This document shows positions 44,658 to 54,286 of a stretch of DNA of 64,000 nt, one piece after another; the first letter of the stretch is position 1, and each line of letters starts with the position of its first letter. This DNA comes from Trinickia symbiotica (lineage in GTDB: Bacteria > Pseudomonadota > Gammaproteobacteria > Burkholderiales > Burkholderiaceae): NCBI RefSeq assembly GCF_002934455.1, contig NZ_PTIR01000002.1, forward strand, positions 248,001-312,000. The letters are read 5' to 3'. A program made the translations under genes and the position numbers. The notes beneath the pieces were generated by a model. It was given only the letters and a program-made list of their open reading frames with translations, had not been told where the DNA came from and made no database searches.

Positions 44658-46646
44658 ATGAATACGAAACTGAAGCACCTGCAGCACCGCGCTCCGCGGC
44701 GCCGCAAGATGAGCCGGGCAATATCGGCTGCCCTGCTCGGCGCAAGCCTCGCGGCCGCACAGCCTGGCATCGCGCAGGAAATGATGGAAGGCGCCGCGCT
44801 GCTGCACCCGGCGAAGGCAGCCCGGCCGATGCCGATGAAGACGGCCATGGCGCCTATCCCCGCGGCGGCCGCAGGCGCCACGGCAGCGGCGGCGGCAGCA
44901 GCAGCTCAACCGTTACGCGGCCCCAACTGCAGGGGCGATATCAGCGCGGAAACGAATGTCGTGGTGCCGGTCGGCAAATCGACGCTCGTGCAGCTTTCCG
45001 AGCCCGCGCGCAATCGCTCGCTCGGCAATCCCGTCGTCGCGATGGCGACGCTCGTCTCCCCGCGCACGCTCTATGTCGTCGGCATGTCGGTCGGCACGAC
45101 GAACATGATCGTTCAGGGCGCGAGCGGCGCATGCGAGATGCTCGAAGTCGTCGTCGGAGTCGACGCAAACGGACTGCAGCAATCACTGACGCAACTGATG
45201 CCGGAAGAGCGCGGCATCCGCGTGTCGAGCGCAGCGGGCAATCTCGTGCTCGGCGGACGTGTATCGAGTGCGCCGGCCGCGGTGCAAGCCATGGAGATCG
45301 CGAGGGCCTACGCCAACGCACAACCGACCCAACAGTCGCAGTCGAACTCGACGAGCGGCGGCGGCGCATCGACGACCCAGCAAATGTCGAGCACGAGCGC
45401 GCCGGCCGGCGTGATCAACATGATGACCGTCGATGCACCACAGCAAGTGATGCTCGAGGTCAAGGTCGCGGAAGTGGCGAAGACGCTCGTCGATCAGATC
45501 GGCTCGTCGCTCAATCTTCAAGGCGGATTCGGCAGCTGGACGGGTGCCCTTGTCAGCAGCTTGCTGTCGGGCGCGAACACGATCGTTGCCGCGACCAAAG
45601 CCAATCGACTGCCGTTTCAGGTGGCGGTCGACGCGCAAAAAACCGATGAGCTCACGAAGATTCTGGCCGAGCCGAACCTCGTGACGGTCAGCGGCCAGGA
45701 AGCGTCGTTCCTCGCCGGCGGACGCGTTTTCATCCCGGTGCCGCAGAGCAATACCAACGGCGTGTTGACGATCGCGCTGCAGGAGGAAGAGTTCGGCGTC
45801 GGTCTCAAGTTCACGCCGACCGTGCTCGCTAATGGCCGGATCAACCTCAAAGTAGCCCCCGAGGTTTCAGAGCTCTCGCCCACAGGTGTAGCCGTCAGCG
45901 CGACGGGCGTCAGCTCGACGACGATCCTGCCTCTGATCACGACGCGCCGCGCGTCGACCACGGTACAGATGAACGACGGCGAATCGTTCGCGATCGGCGG
46001 CCTCATCAGCAGCAATATCACCGGCAACCTGAAAGCGCTCCCTGGCCTCGGCGAATTGCCGATCATCGGTACGCTTATGCGCAGCACGAACTTCCAGCAA
46101 GACAAGACCGAGCTCGTTTTCATCGTCACGCCACATCTCGTCAGGCCGTTACCGAACAGCCACTATCCGTTGCCGACCGACAGCTTCACTCAGCCGAACG
46201 AGGCCGATGTCTACGCGACGGGCAACATGGAAGGCCGCGGTGCGGCGCATAGGCGAGATCAACGGGTAGCCGAGAAGGCACCGACGAACTCGTCGACGTT
46301 GCCGCCTGCTGCTGAAACGGATTCGCGTGCCACGCCGGCCTTGCCCGCACCGTCAACCTCGCCGGCGCCCACGCCGCGCGCGCCCAACGCTGTCGACGAT
46401 TCGGCGATATCGCCACGCGATCCCGCGCAAACGAGCGAAGTTCCAGCTTCGACGATTTCTTCTCGCGAGCTACCGCCGCTGCCGAAGGGGACGCGGACCG
46501 ACCTGGCGAAGGCGCCCGACTCCTCTTCGGACGCCCAGGGGACACGCGCCGCGCGGATCGAAGCCGCGGCGGCTCGAATCGCAGCGGACTTCGAAAAAGG
46601 CGCGATCACCGTTTCGAGCACATCGAGCCGGCCGGCGAAGCAGTGA
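44658..46646 (+). CDS. cpaC: outer-membrane secretin CpaC/RcpA with C-terminal extension
   Basis: A 662-residue secretin. It has a signal peptide (cut near QPGIAQ), an N-terminal pilus-assembly domain (PVGKSTLVQLSEPARNRSLG, about 105-124), a BON-like segment, and the secretin core (about 255-495) starting at APQQVMLEVKVAEVAKTL and ending VFIVTPHLVRPL. About 165 residues after the core are low-complexity Ser/Pro/Ala/Thr sequence followed by a helix (ARIEAAAARIAADFEKG). That tail is longer than usual in the family. It forms the channel through which the pilus leaves the cell. Confidence 0.87.
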   Translation: MNTKLKHLQHRAPRRRKMSRAISAALLGASLAAAQPGIAQEMMEGAALLHPAKAARPMPMKTAMAPIPAAAAGATAAAAAAAAQPLRGPNCRGDISAETNVVVPVGKSTLVQLSEPARNRSLGNPVVAMATLVSPRTLYVVGMSVGTTNMIVQGASGACEMLEVVVGVDANGLQQSLTQLMPEERGIRVSSAAGNLVLGGRVSSAPAAVQAMEIARAYANAQPTQQSQSNSTSGGGASTTQQMSSTSAPAGVINMMTVDAPQQVMLEVKVAEVAKTLVDQIGSSLNLQGGFGSWTGALVSSLLSGANTIVAATKANRLPFQVAVDAQKTDELTKILAEPNLVTVSGQEASFLAGGRVFIPVPQSNTNGVLTIALQEEEFGVGLKFTPTVLANGRINLKVAPEVSELSPTGVAVSATGVSSTTILPLITTRRASTTVQMNDGESFAIGGLISSNITGNLKALPGLGELPIIGTLMRSTNFQQDKTELVFIVTPHLVRPLPNSHYPLPTDSFTQPNEADVYATGNMEGRGAAHRRDQRVAEKAPTNSSTLPPAAETDSRATPALPAPSTSPAPTPRAPNAVDDSAISPRDPAQTSEVPASTISSRELPPLPKGTRTDLAKAPDSSSDAQGTRAARIEAAAARIAADFEKGAITVSSTSSRPAKQ

Positions 46647-46664
46647 CGTGAAAAGGGGAATTTC

Positions 46665-46976
46665 ATGAAAAACGATTGCATTCACATCGCGCGCCAAACG
46701 CTGGCGTTCGCGGCTAGCACTATCCTGCTCGGCGGCTGCATGACGAGCACGCCCATCTGGGACGCTCACTTCGGCGAAGCCGTCAGGGCCGTCACGCAGG
46801 CGCAAATTATCGATCCGCAAGCAGGCGAGCACAACCCGTCGACGCCTGGCGTCGACGGCAAAGCCGCCGTCTCGGCGATGACGACCTACAACAAATCGTT
46901 CGATGCGCCGCCGCCAACGGTGAATCAGTTCGTGATCGGGGTAGGCGGCGGCGGTGGCGGCGGTGGCGGTCAGTAA
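46665..46976 (+). CDS. small Gly-tailed lipoprotein of the Tad locus
   Basis: A 103-residue lipoprotein with lipobox LLGGC (Cys 25). After it come WDAHFGEAVRAVTQAQIIDP and GVDGKAAVSAMTTYNKSF, then a C-terminal run of ten glycines broken by one valine upstream and ending in GQ. It lies where some Tad loci have a CpaD/RcpB-like lipoprotein, but it is shorter and I see no CpaD domain. A pilotin for the secretin is a reasonable guess from position. The motif MTTYNKSF also occurs in lipoproteins of other Burkholderia secretion loci, as far as I recall. Confidence 0.72.
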   Translation: MKNDCIHIARQTLAFAASTILLGGCMTSTPIWDAHFGEAVRAVTQAQIIDPQAGEHNPSTPGVDGKAAVSAMTTYNKSFDAPPPTVNQFVIGVGGGGGGGGGQ

Positions 46977-47000
46977 GAACGGATTTGAGGAGAGCTCATC

Positions 47001-48272
47001 ATGCGTCTTCAATCGGGAACGCGGATGCACGGCATAGCGCGGCGCCGACGCCAAGGCGGCGCCGTGATGGTGCTCGTCGCACTCGCGATGATCGCGCTCG
47101 TCGGGTTCGTGGGCCTCGCGCTCGATCTCGGCAAGCTCTATGTCACGAGGAGCGAGCTGCAGAACAGCGCCGATTCCTGCGCACTTGCTGCTGCCCGAGA
47201 CGTCGACGGCGTCACGCCGCTCGCCGTCTCGGAAGCCGCGGGGATCGCCGCGGGTAATATCAATCGAGCGTTTTTTCAGTCGGCGGCCGTATCGATGACG
47301 GTCGATAACAACGTCACCTACGCCACTTCCTCTAGTGGACCTTTCCAGAGCAAAGACTCGACATCCGGGACGCTCGCTCAGATAGGCTACGTGCAATGCA
47401 CGACCGCCGTGACGGGTATCGCCAACTGGCTGATCCAAGTTCTCAATCTGCTCCCCGGCGTGAGCATCGGCCCATCCACTGTCTCGGCCGTGGCCGTCGC
47501 GACAACGGGGCACGCACAGGGGCTTTGCGCCATGCCGATCTTCGTCTGCGATCCTTCCATCGGTTCGCCCGGCACGCAATATGCTGTTGGACAGTGGCTC
47601 ACCGGCAAGGTCGGCTCATCGGCCGGCACCTACAGCCAAGGCAGTTTCGGCTGGGCCAATCTCAACTACAACACAGCCAATGCGTGCAGTGGCGCCAGCT
47701 GTCTTGGCCAGCAACTCACAGGCGCCACATGCAGTGTCCCCAACAGTAGCCAGGTGCGCGCGAACGGCAATATCGCATCGCTCGACAAGGCGTACAACAC
47801 CCGCTTCGGTATCCAATACAACGGTAATGGAGCTCCCACGGGGCAATCCGACTTCACGGGATTCGCGTATACGGCGGCAGCAGGCTGGTCGGGTAGTGCC
47901 TACAGCGACTTTTTGACAAAGCGTGGGAGTCGCACGCCTTACCAAGGCGATCCCAACGGCAAAAGCGGCGGTGGAAGCGGCGTCAAAACCGGCGGATCAC
48001 CCGGCTCGTCCGCCGTGTATCAGGCAGGCGGGGACCGGCGGCTCGTCGTCGTGCCGATGGTGAACTGCAGCAACATCACGTCTTCCGCCGGCGCAACTGT
48101 CACGAACTGGGCATGCGTGCTTATGCTCGACCCAATGGCGCAGGGCGGCAATCTGGATTCCGTCCACGTCGAATACAGGAGTCTCGCCGGTGCCGCTGGC
48201 TCCCCTTGCCGCACCGAGGGAACGCCTGGCTCCGGAGGCAACGGCCCGCTCGTCCCCGAGCTGATTCAATAG
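47001..48272 (+). CDS. tadG: TadG-like pilus assembly protein
   Basis: A 423-residue protein starting at ATG 47001 after GAGGAG. It has a pilin-like N-terminus: basic RRRRQGG followed by a TM helix (AVMVLVALAMIALVGFVGLA) and DLGKLYVTRSELQNSADSCA, typical of TadG/Flp-associated proteins. The remainder is periplasmic, Gly/Ser-rich, with several Cys residues and no von Willebrand domain that I can see. It probably acts as a minor pseudopilin or anchors the pilus. Confidence 0.8.
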   Translation: MRLQSGTRMHGIARRRRQGGAVMVLVALAMIALVGFVGLALDLGKLYVTRSELQNSADSCALAAARDVDGVTPLAVSEAAGIAAGNINRAFFQSAAVSMTVDNNVTYATSSSGPFQSKDSTSGTLAQIGYVQCTTAVTGIANWLIQVLNLLPGVSIGPSTVSAVAVATTGHAQGLCAMPIFVCDPSIGSPGTQYAVGQWLTGKVGSSAGTYSQGSFGWANLNYNTANACSGASCLGQQLTGATCSVPNSSQVRANGNIASLDKAYNTRFGIQYNGNGAPTGQSDFTGFAYTAAAGWSGSAYSDFLTKRGSRTPYQGDPNGKSGGGSGVKTGGSPGSSAVYQAGGDRRLVVVPMVNCSNITSSAGATVTNWACVLMLDPMAQGGNLDSVHVEYRSLAGAAGSPCRTEGTPGSGGNGPLVPELIQ

Positions 48273-48281
48273 GAGCCTTTC

Positions 48282-48800
48282 ATGCGCAGACGTCCGATCC
48301 ACGGCAAACGGCAGCACGAGCGCGGGGCCGCGCTCGTCGAGCTGGCTCTTGTCCTGACGCTGCTGCTCACGCTCTTCAGCGGTATGGTCGAGCTTGGCCG
48401 TGCCATCTATCAGTACGAGACGCTGACGAAGTCAGCACGCGACGCCGCACGTTATTTGTCCCAATACTCCGCGCTCGATCCGAACTATCCGCTCTCCACT
48501 GCAAAGTGCCTGGCGGTCTACGGCACCACGGATTGTAGCGGAACAGCTCTCGCACCCGGTTTGACGACGGCGAACGTGGTCGTCTGCGATCAAAGCGATT
48601 CGTCCGGCTGTCCGGGCGGAACGTTCGCCAACTACAACGTCTATGACGCCAACAACAACTCGAGCTCCGGAACGATAGAAGAAGCGATCAACCTCGTCGA
48701 GGTAAAGATCACTGGTTACAACTACTCGCCCATTCAATCGTTTTTCCAGTTCACCGGGGTGACGTTCGGCGATATTGCAGTCGTGATGAGGCAGTCATGA
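48282..48800 (+). CDS. tadE: TadE-like pseudopilin
   Basis: A 172-residue protein with the TadE-like N-terminus RGAALVELALVLTLLLTLFS, a prepilin-type motif with Glu at position 5 of the mature part, followed by GMVELGRAIYQYETLTKSAR. AGGAG precedes ATG 48282. Its stop overlaps the next start by ATGA. TadE and TadF are pseudopilins needed for Flp assembly and are processed by TadV. Confidence 0.85.
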   Translation: MRRRPIHGKRQHERGAALVELALVLTLLLTLFSGMVELGRAIYQYETLTKSARDAARYLSQYSALDPNYPLSTAKCLAVYGTTDCSGTALAPGLTTANVVVCDQSDSSGCPGGTFANYNVYDANNNSSSGTIEEAINLVEVKITGYNYSPIQSFFQFTGVTFGDIAVVMRQS

Positions 48801-49237
48801 AAGATAGACGCAAGATGGCTGGCCCAAAAAAGCAACGCGGCGCGGCAATCGTCGAGTTCGCGATCGCTTGCGCGGTGCTCGTTAGCGTGCTCATCGGCAT
48901 CATGGAGTTCTCCCGCGTTCTTTACTACTGGAACACAGCGACCGAAGCCGCTCGCCTCGGCGCTCGCGTAGCAACGGTCTGCGATGTGAACGCGTCCGTC
49001 ATCAAGACCAAGATGGAGCAGATGTTGCCGTTGCTCTCCGACAGCAATATCCAGGTGAGCTACACGCCCAGCGGATGCGACGCGACAAACTGCACTTCCG
49101 TGACGGTGGGCTACACCGGCCTGACGGTCAGCACATTCGTGCCGTTCGTACCGATCTCGATGACGCTGCCGCCGTTCGCCACCACGCTTCCGCGCGAGAG
49201 CCTGTCCAGCGCAAGCGGGGGCTCCGTCTGCCAATAA
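48797..49237 (+). CDS. tadF: second TadE-like pseudopilin (TadF position)
   Basis: A 146-residue pseudopilin with RGAAIVEFAIACAVLVSVLI at the N-terminus and MEFSRVLYYWNTATEAARLG after it. It overlaps tadE by 4 bp (ATGA), indicating coupled translation. Four cysteines in the soluble part could form disulfides. Naming it TadF rests on position. Confidence 0.82.
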   Translation: MKDRRKMAGPKKQRGAAIVEFAIACAVLVSVLIGIMEFSRVLYYWNTATEAARLGARVATVCDVNASVIKTKMEQMLPLLSDSNIQVSYTPSGCDATNCTSVTVGYTGLTVSTFVPFVPISMTLPPFATTLPRESLSSASGGSVCQ

Positions 49238-49260
49238 CCCATTCAGCCCTGCCAACGATC

Positions 49261-50466
49261 ATGATCGACATTCTCTGCATATCGAAAGACGCCTCGCGGC
49301 TCGCCCAGGTCGCTCGTCTGATCGGCGAGTGCGGCGGCTACCGAACCACGCGCACGCTCGGCAGTCCCTCTCAGATCGCGCAGCGAGGCGACACGCTCGA
49401 ATCGTTCGACGCGCTGATCGTCGACGCCTCGACGCTCGAGCAAGCCGAGCTGTCGGTCGTTACCGACATCAGCCACCGCTACGATCGCCTCACCTGCATC
49501 CTGCTGACTGCCGACGCGTCGCCGCAAACGCTGATCGCCGCGATGCGCGCCGGCTTCCGCGATGTTCTCGCGTGGCCGCTCGATCAGCGTTCCTTTGCCG
49601 AAGCGCTGCTGCGCGCCGAGGGCAAGCGAGCGGCGCGCGGCGGCCAGGAAACGCGAATCGTCTCCTTCATGTCCTGCAAGGGCGGCGCGGGTACGACTTT
49701 CGTCGCGGCGAACGTCGCACACGCGATCTCGACGGCGAAAAAGCGCGTCCTGCTGATCGACCTCAATCTGCTCTACGGCGACGCAGCCTTCCTCCTCACA
49801 AACGAAACGCCCGCCTCGACGCTCCCGCAAATTTGCGCCAGCGTCGACAGAATGGACTCGGCGTTTCTCGACGCGAGCCTCGTCCATGTGAGCGATACGT
49901 TCCATATCCTGGCCGGCGCCGGCGACCCCGTCAAAGCGGCCGAGGTCAGCAGTGAAAAACTCGAATGGCTGCTCGGAATCGCGATTCCTCGCTACGAATT
50001 CGTTATCTTCGATCTCGGCCAATCGATCAATCAGCTCTCGATTCTCGCCCTCGACCGCAGCAACGAGATCCATCTCGTCGTTCAGCCGAGCATGCCGCAT
50101 GCACGCGCCGGCCGGCGCCTGCAGGACATTCTCGCATCGCTCAGCTACGCGTCCGATCGCATGCGGCTCGTGCTGAACCGCTACAACCGCCACGCGGACC
50201 GCACACGCGCCGCGCTCGAAGAAATTCTCGACATGGTGCCTTACCAGGTCATTCCCGAGGACGCCGAAGTCGTCTCCGACGCCCTGAACGAAGGCATGCC
50301 TGTCTCCGAGATGAAGCGAAACTCCGGGGTGGTGCGTGCAGTGCAGCAGCTCGCCGAAAACATCGTTGCCCAAGTGCCTGCACCTACGCACGGTCGCGCA
50401 CGCGTTGAATCTCGTCCGTCGCGCTTCTTCGGCCGCGGCGCGACGCCGAAACTGAAAACCATGTAA
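49261..50466 (+). CDS. cpaE: CpaE/TadZ, ParA/MinD-like pilus localisation ATPase
   Basis: A 401-residue protein with an N-terminal receiver-like domain (about 1-115, MIDILCISKDASRLAQVARL; DALIVDAS) and a C-terminal MinD/ParA-like ATPase. The deviant Walker A is CKGGAGTTF (about 138-146), the switch region is LLIDLNLLYGDAAFLL and the second Asp motif is VIFDLGQ. TadZ proteins place the Tad machine at the cell pole. The start at 49261 has little SD; similarity begins there, 23 bp after tadF. Confidence 0.86.
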   Translation: MIDILCISKDASRLAQVARLIGECGGYRTTRTLGSPSQIAQRGDTLESFDALIVDASTLEQAELSVVTDISHRYDRLTCILLTADASPQTLIAAMRAGFRDVLAWPLDQRSFAEALLRAEGKRAARGGQETRIVSFMSCKGGAGTTFVAANVAHAISTAKKRVLLIDLNLLYGDAAFLLTNETPASTLPQICASVDRMDSAFLDASLVHVSDTFHILAGAGDPVKAAEVSSEKLEWLLGIAIPRYEFVIFDLGQSINQLSILALDRSNEIHLVVQPSMPHARAGRRLQDILASLSYASDRMRLVLNRYNRHADRTRAALEEILDMVPYQVIPEDAEVVSDALNEGMPVSEMKRNSGVVRAVQQLAENIVAQVPAPTHGRARVESRPSRFFGRGATPKLKTM

Positions 50467-50496
50467 TGCCAGAACAGCGCCTGCAAGGAGATCATC

Positions 50497-51864
50497 ATGT
50501 CGCTGCGTGAACAAATAAGCGGCCAATTCGTCCAGGCGTTCGGAGAACGCGAAGGCGGACCGGGCGGAACGAACGGCATGGCGCGCGCCGCCTACCTGAG
50601 TCTAAAGCGCGAGATCCATCTCGCGGTGCTGGAGCGCGTCGAACTCGAACGCGTGTCGAGGCTCCCGGCGGATCAGGTGCGGCAGGAAATCGCCGCTCTG
50701 ATTGCACGCATTCTCGAGGAACAAAGAGCGCCAGCCAACGACGTCGAGCGCAAGCAGCTCGTCACCGACGTCTATGACGAAATGTTCGGATTTGGCCCGC
50801 TCGAGGTGCTGCTTCGCGATCCGACCGTATCGGATATCCTCGTCAATACAGCGAGGCAGACCTACGTCGAGCGCAAGGGCAAGCTCGAGCTGACGGACGT
50901 CACATTCTACGACGATGCGCACTTGATGAAGGTCATCGAGAAGATCGTCTCGCGCGTCGGACGGCGCATCGACGAATCGAGCCCGATGGTCGATGCGCGT
51001 CTGCCGGACGGCTCACGCGTCAATGCAATCATTCCGCCGTCGGCGATAGACGGGCCGCTGGTCTCAATCCGGCGGTTTGCCGTCAATCCTCTACAGGTCT
51101 CCGATCTCATCAAGCTCCACACGCTCACTCCGCCGATGGCCGAGTTGCTCGACGCCCTCGCGCGGGCCAAGGTCAACATCCTCATCTCGGGCGGTACGGG
51201 CAGCGGCAAGACGACACTACTCAACATTCTGTCGGGCTACATTCCCGGCGACGAGCGCATCGTCACGATCGAGGATGCCGCCGAGCTGCAATTGCGGCAG
51301 CCGCACGTGCTGCGGCTCGAAACTCGTCCGCCGAACATCGAAGGACGTGGCGAAATCACACAACGCACGCTCGTGCGCAACGCGTTGCGGATGCGTCCCG
51401 ATCGCATCATTCTCGGCGAGGTGCGCGGCGCCGAAGCGCTCGACATGCTGGCCGCGATGAACACCGGCCACGAAGGTTCCCTCGCCACGATACACGCGAA
51501 TACGCCACGGGATGCGCTGACGCGGCTGGAAAACATGATCAACCTCGCCGGGATGTCGCTGCCGCCGAAGACGATGCGCCAACAGATCGCATCGGCGATT
51601 TCCGTCGTCATTCAGGCCTCGCGGCTCAACGACGGTCGTCGCAAGATCGTGAGCATCCAGGAGCTCACGGGCATGGAAGGCGAGATCATCAACATGCAGG
51701 AGGTCTTCGCGTTCAAGCGGACCGGCGTCGACCAGTCAGGCGGGGTGCGCGGCTACTTCTGCGCGACCGGCGTGAGGCCGAAGTTCGTCGAGCGGCTGCA
51801 GGCATTCGGCATCAACCTGCCGGACGAAGTCTTCGACCCCTCACGGCGCTTCGAAGCAGTATGA
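50497..51864 (+). CDS. cpaF: CpaF/TadA, Flp pilus secretion ATPase
   Basis: A 455-residue hexameric ATPase of the type II/IV secretion superfamily that powers pilus extension and retraction. It has [14 protein letters not shown] (Walker A, about 229-242), the Asp box [31 protein letters not shown] (Walker B region) and the His box [20 protein letters not shown] precedes ATG 50497. It is the most strongly conserved gene of the locus. Confidence 0.92.
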   Translation: MSLREQISGQFVQAFGEREGGPGGTNGMARAAYLSLKREIHLAVLERVELERVSRLPADQVRQEIAALIARILEEQRAPANDVERKQLVTDVYDEMFGFGPLEVLLRDPTVSDILVNTARQTYVERKGKLELTDVTFYDDAHLMKVIEKIVSRVGRRIDESSPMVDARLPDGSRVNAIIPPSAIDGPLVSIRRFAVNPLQVSDLIKLHTLTPPMAELLDALARAKVNILISGGTGSGKTTLLNILSGYIPGDERIVTIEDAAELQLRQPHVLRLETRPPNIEGRGEITQRTLVRNALRMRPDRIILGEVRGAEALDMLAAMNTGHEGSLATIHANTPRDALTRLENMINLAGMSLPPKTMRQQIASAISVVIQASRLNDGRRKIVSIQELTGMEGEIINMQEVFAFKRTGVDQSGGVRGYFCATGVRPKFVERLQAFGINLPDEVFDPSRRFEAV

Positions 51865-51940
51865 CATCCGCGGCGATTCCGTTCGAGGGCAAGCTACGCA
51901 CCGCCATCGGCGAATCGACCGATATCTGAAGGAGACCACG

Positions 51941-52918
51941 ATGGACCCGATCTTCTACGCATTCGTCATCTTGATATTCGTGGCCGTCGTGCTCGCGGTC
52001 GAAGGCGTGTATCTCTGGTGGAACAGCAGTCACGGAGCGACCGCGCGGCGCATCGAATCGCGCATTCGCGTGCTGTCCGCCGGTGGACACATCCAGAGGG
52101 AGCGCCTCACGATTCTAAAGGACCGCATGCTGCGCGACTCGACCTACATCGAGAAGCTCGTCATGAGCGTGCCGCGCCTGAAGTCGCTCGATCTCTTCAT
52201 TCAGCAATCGGGGGTCGACTGGTCCGTCACGCGCCTCGTGGTAACGAGCCTCGCGATACCGTTCGTCGTGTTTGCCGCCGCGCTCGTGGCCCCGGTGCCG
52301 CTCAGGTTCGGCGCGGCCATCGCTCTCGCCACGAGCGGCCTCCCCTATCTCCACGTGAATCGGAAACGCGCGAAGCGGCTCGCGAAGCTCGAGCGGCAAC
52401 TCCCCGACGTCGCGGACACCATCGGCCGCGCGCTGCGCGCCGGCCATTCTTTCCCGAGCGCGATCGGGATGATCAGCACTGAGTTCGCCGAACCGATGTC
52501 GGGTGAATTCCGTATCACGTTCGACGAGATCAACTACGGCGTGCCGCTCGGAGACGCATTGCTGAATCTTGCGAAGCGCGTGCCGATTCGCGATCTGCGC
52601 TACTTCGTCATCGCCGTACTGATCCAGCGCGAAACGGGGGGCAATCTCGCCGAGGTGCTCGACGGCATTGCTTTCCTGATACGCGAGCGATTCAAGCTTT
52701 TCGACAAGGTTCGCGTGCTGGCCGCTGAAGGGAAAATGTCAGCCTGGGTGCTCGGACTGCTTCCCTTCGTGACGGCCGGCGCAATGATGGCCTTGAACCG
52801 CGAGTTTCTCGCCGTGCTCTGGGAAGACCCAGCCGGGCTCAAGGTTGTCTACGCGATGATCTCGATGATGGTGTCGGGCGCGTTCTGGATGCGGCGCATC
52901 ATCAAAATTCGCGTGTAG
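51941..52918 (+). CDS. tadB: TadB, inner-membrane platform protein
   Basis: A 325-residue GspF-domain protein with TM helices near residues 5-23, 93-135, 268-288 and 300-318. The T2SSF domain contains LPDVADTIGRALRAGHSFPS and ETGGNLAEVLDGIAFLIRER. With TadC it forms the inner-membrane platform contacted by CpaF. AAGGAG precedes ATG 51941. Confidence 0.9.
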   Translation: MDPIFYAFVILIFVAVVLAVEGVYLWWNSSHGATARRIESRIRVLSAGGHIQRERLTILKDRMLRDSTYIEKLVMSVPRLKSLDLFIQQSGVDWSVTRLVVTSLAIPFVVFAAALVAPVPLRFGAAIALATSGLPYLHVNRKRAKRLAKLERQLPDVADTIGRALRAGHSFPSAIGMISTEFAEPMSGEFRITFDEINYGVPLGDALLNLAKRVPIRDLRYFVIAVLIQRETGGNLAEVLDGIAFLIRERFKLFDKVRVLAAEGKMSAWVLGLLPFVTAGAMMALNREFLAVLWEDPAGLKVVYAMISMMVSGAFWMRRIIKIRV

Positions 52919-52936
52919 CGTTGAGGAGATATCACC

Positions 52937-53905
52937 ATGCAGTCGCTCAATGGCATGAACCTGCTCTTGCTGGTCGGCCTCTTCGCTTTCGTCTTTGCGG
53001 CAGCGTTCGGGGCCATGCTCTTGTTCTCGCCGAAGGATATGCGGCGGCGCATCGAGCAAGCCGGCGGTCTCGCGCGCGCAGCCATGTCGCCGGAGCAGAT
53101 TTCGGCCGCTTCCGCATTTCTCGAGAAAATTGCCGATATCTCGGAGCCGATCGCGAAACTCTCGATTCCGAAGGAGGGTTGGGAAAACTCAGCCCTCCGA
53201 GTCCTTTTGATGAACGCGGGCTGGCGATCGCCGAATGCAGCCCCCCTTTATTTCGCCGCCAAAACGGCGCTTGCGCTGATCATTCCGCTAGCGCAGTTGC
53301 CTTGGCTCCTGCGCACATCGCTCGCGGCGAATCCGTTCATGCTGTCGGCGTCGCTCGTTGGCTTCGCGGGAATCGGTTACTACCTGCCGAACAAAGTGCT
53401 GAGCCGCCGCGTGAAGCTCCGCAAGCGCACGATCTTCGAGGACTTCCCCGACGCGCTCGATCTGCTCACTGTTTGCATCGAGGCGGGCCTGAGCCTCGAC
53501 GCCGGTATGATGAGAGTCGCCGAGGAAATCAAAATACGCAGCGCGGTCGTGGCAAGCGAGCTCGATCTGTTCCTGCTCGAGCTGCGCTCCGGATTCACGC
53601 GAGAAAAGGCGTTGCGCAACCTTTCGCTGCGCACGGGCGTCGAAGACATCGACTCGTTCTGCACGATGCTCATTCAGGCGGAGCGATTCGGCACGAGCAT
53701 CGCCGACTCGCTGCGCGTGCTTTCCGATACGCTGCGCACGCGGCGACGCATGCGTGCGGAGGAGCAGGCGGCGAAAATCGCGCTGAAATTGCTGTTGCCA
53801 CTCGCCTTCTGCATTTTTCCCGCGCTGCTAACCGTTTTGCTCGGTCCCGCGATGATCCACGTCTATCGGATCCTCCTCCCGACGATGACCGGCACAGGCG
53901 GCTAG
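52937..53905 (+). CDS. tadC: TadC, inner-membrane platform protein
   Basis: A 322-residue GspF-domain partner of TadB. TM helices lie near residues 8-28, 100-145, 275-300; the cytosolic domain has FPDALDLLTVCIEAGLSLDA and FGTSIADSLRVLSDTLRTRR. GAGGAG precedes ATG 52937, 18 bp after tadB. It is the last recognised tad gene; no TadD (TPR lipoprotein) follows. Confidence 0.9.
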   Translation: MQSLNGMNLLLLVGLFAFVFAAAFGAMLLFSPKDMRRRIEQAGGLARAAMSPEQISAASAFLEKIADISEPIAKLSIPKEGWENSALRVLLMNAGWRSPNAAPLYFAAKTALALIIPLAQLPWLLRTSLAANPFMLSASLVGFAGIGYYLPNKVLSRRVKLRKRTIFEDFPDALDLLTVCIEAGLSLDAGMMRVAEEIKIRSAVVASELDLFLLELRSGFTREKALRNLSLRTGVEDIDSFCTMLIQAERFGTSIADSLRVLSDTLRTRRRMRAEEQAAKIALKLLLPLAFCIFPALLTVLLGPAMIHVYRILLPTMTGTGG

Positions 53906-53950
53906 TGCCAAAGACTGCGCTTAGTGTGAGCGGCTCATACGCCATGGTAT

Positions 53951-53990
53951 GGTTCTCCCAATGCACGCTCCGGCGCGCCATAGGAGAACC
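53951..53990 (+). promoter_or_regulatory. hairpin over the ribosome-binding site of the 53996 gene
   Basis: GGTTCTCC (53951-53958) is the exact complement of GGAGAACC (53983-53990), which contains the GGAG Shine-Dalgarno sequence. In RNA this 8-bp stem with a 24-base loop would hide the ribosome-binding site five bases before the GTG start. Confidence 0.6.
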
Positions 53991-53995
53991 CAATC

Positions 53996-54274
53996 GTGAT
54001 CCGCAAAACCCTCAACGCCTCGCGCCTGCAAGAGGAAGTGAGCCGCCGCATCCACCGCATTCACGAAATCGTCGAAGACGGGGTGAAGATCCGCGTGCCA
54101 CGCCCACAAAAGCAGGAGCCCGACGCCACCGGCTGCAATTGGACAATGAAGCATTTCGGCAATGCGATCGGCTATGAACGCGTCGTCGATGAAGTGCTGC
54201 GATCAGCCCGCGCCGAATACAACCTTTCCGACACCGACGACGCAAAGGACATCCACAGCCTCTTCGGCGATTAA
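53996..54274 (+). CDS. small protein of unknown function
   Basis: A 92-residue soluble protein starting at GTG 53996 with AGGAG upstream. The first part is a helix (LNASRLQEEVSRRIHRIHEI), the middle has TGCNWTMKHFGNAIGYERVV and the end is acidic (SDTDDAKDIHSLFGD). I do not recognise a domain. It follows tadC by 90 bp, but the hairpin at its ribosome-binding site suggests separate control. Confidence 0.65.
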   Translation: MIRKTLNASRLQEEVSRRIHRIHEIVEDGVKIRVPRPQKQEPDATGCNWTMKHFGNAIGYERVVDEVLRSARAEYNLSDTDDAKDIHSLFGD

Positions 54275-54286
54275 CGCGAAGTGCCC

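Noticed and set aside
49243-50526. 427-residue open frame on the minus strand
   Set aside because: Antisense to cpaE, which has the MinD/ParA motifs and operon context.
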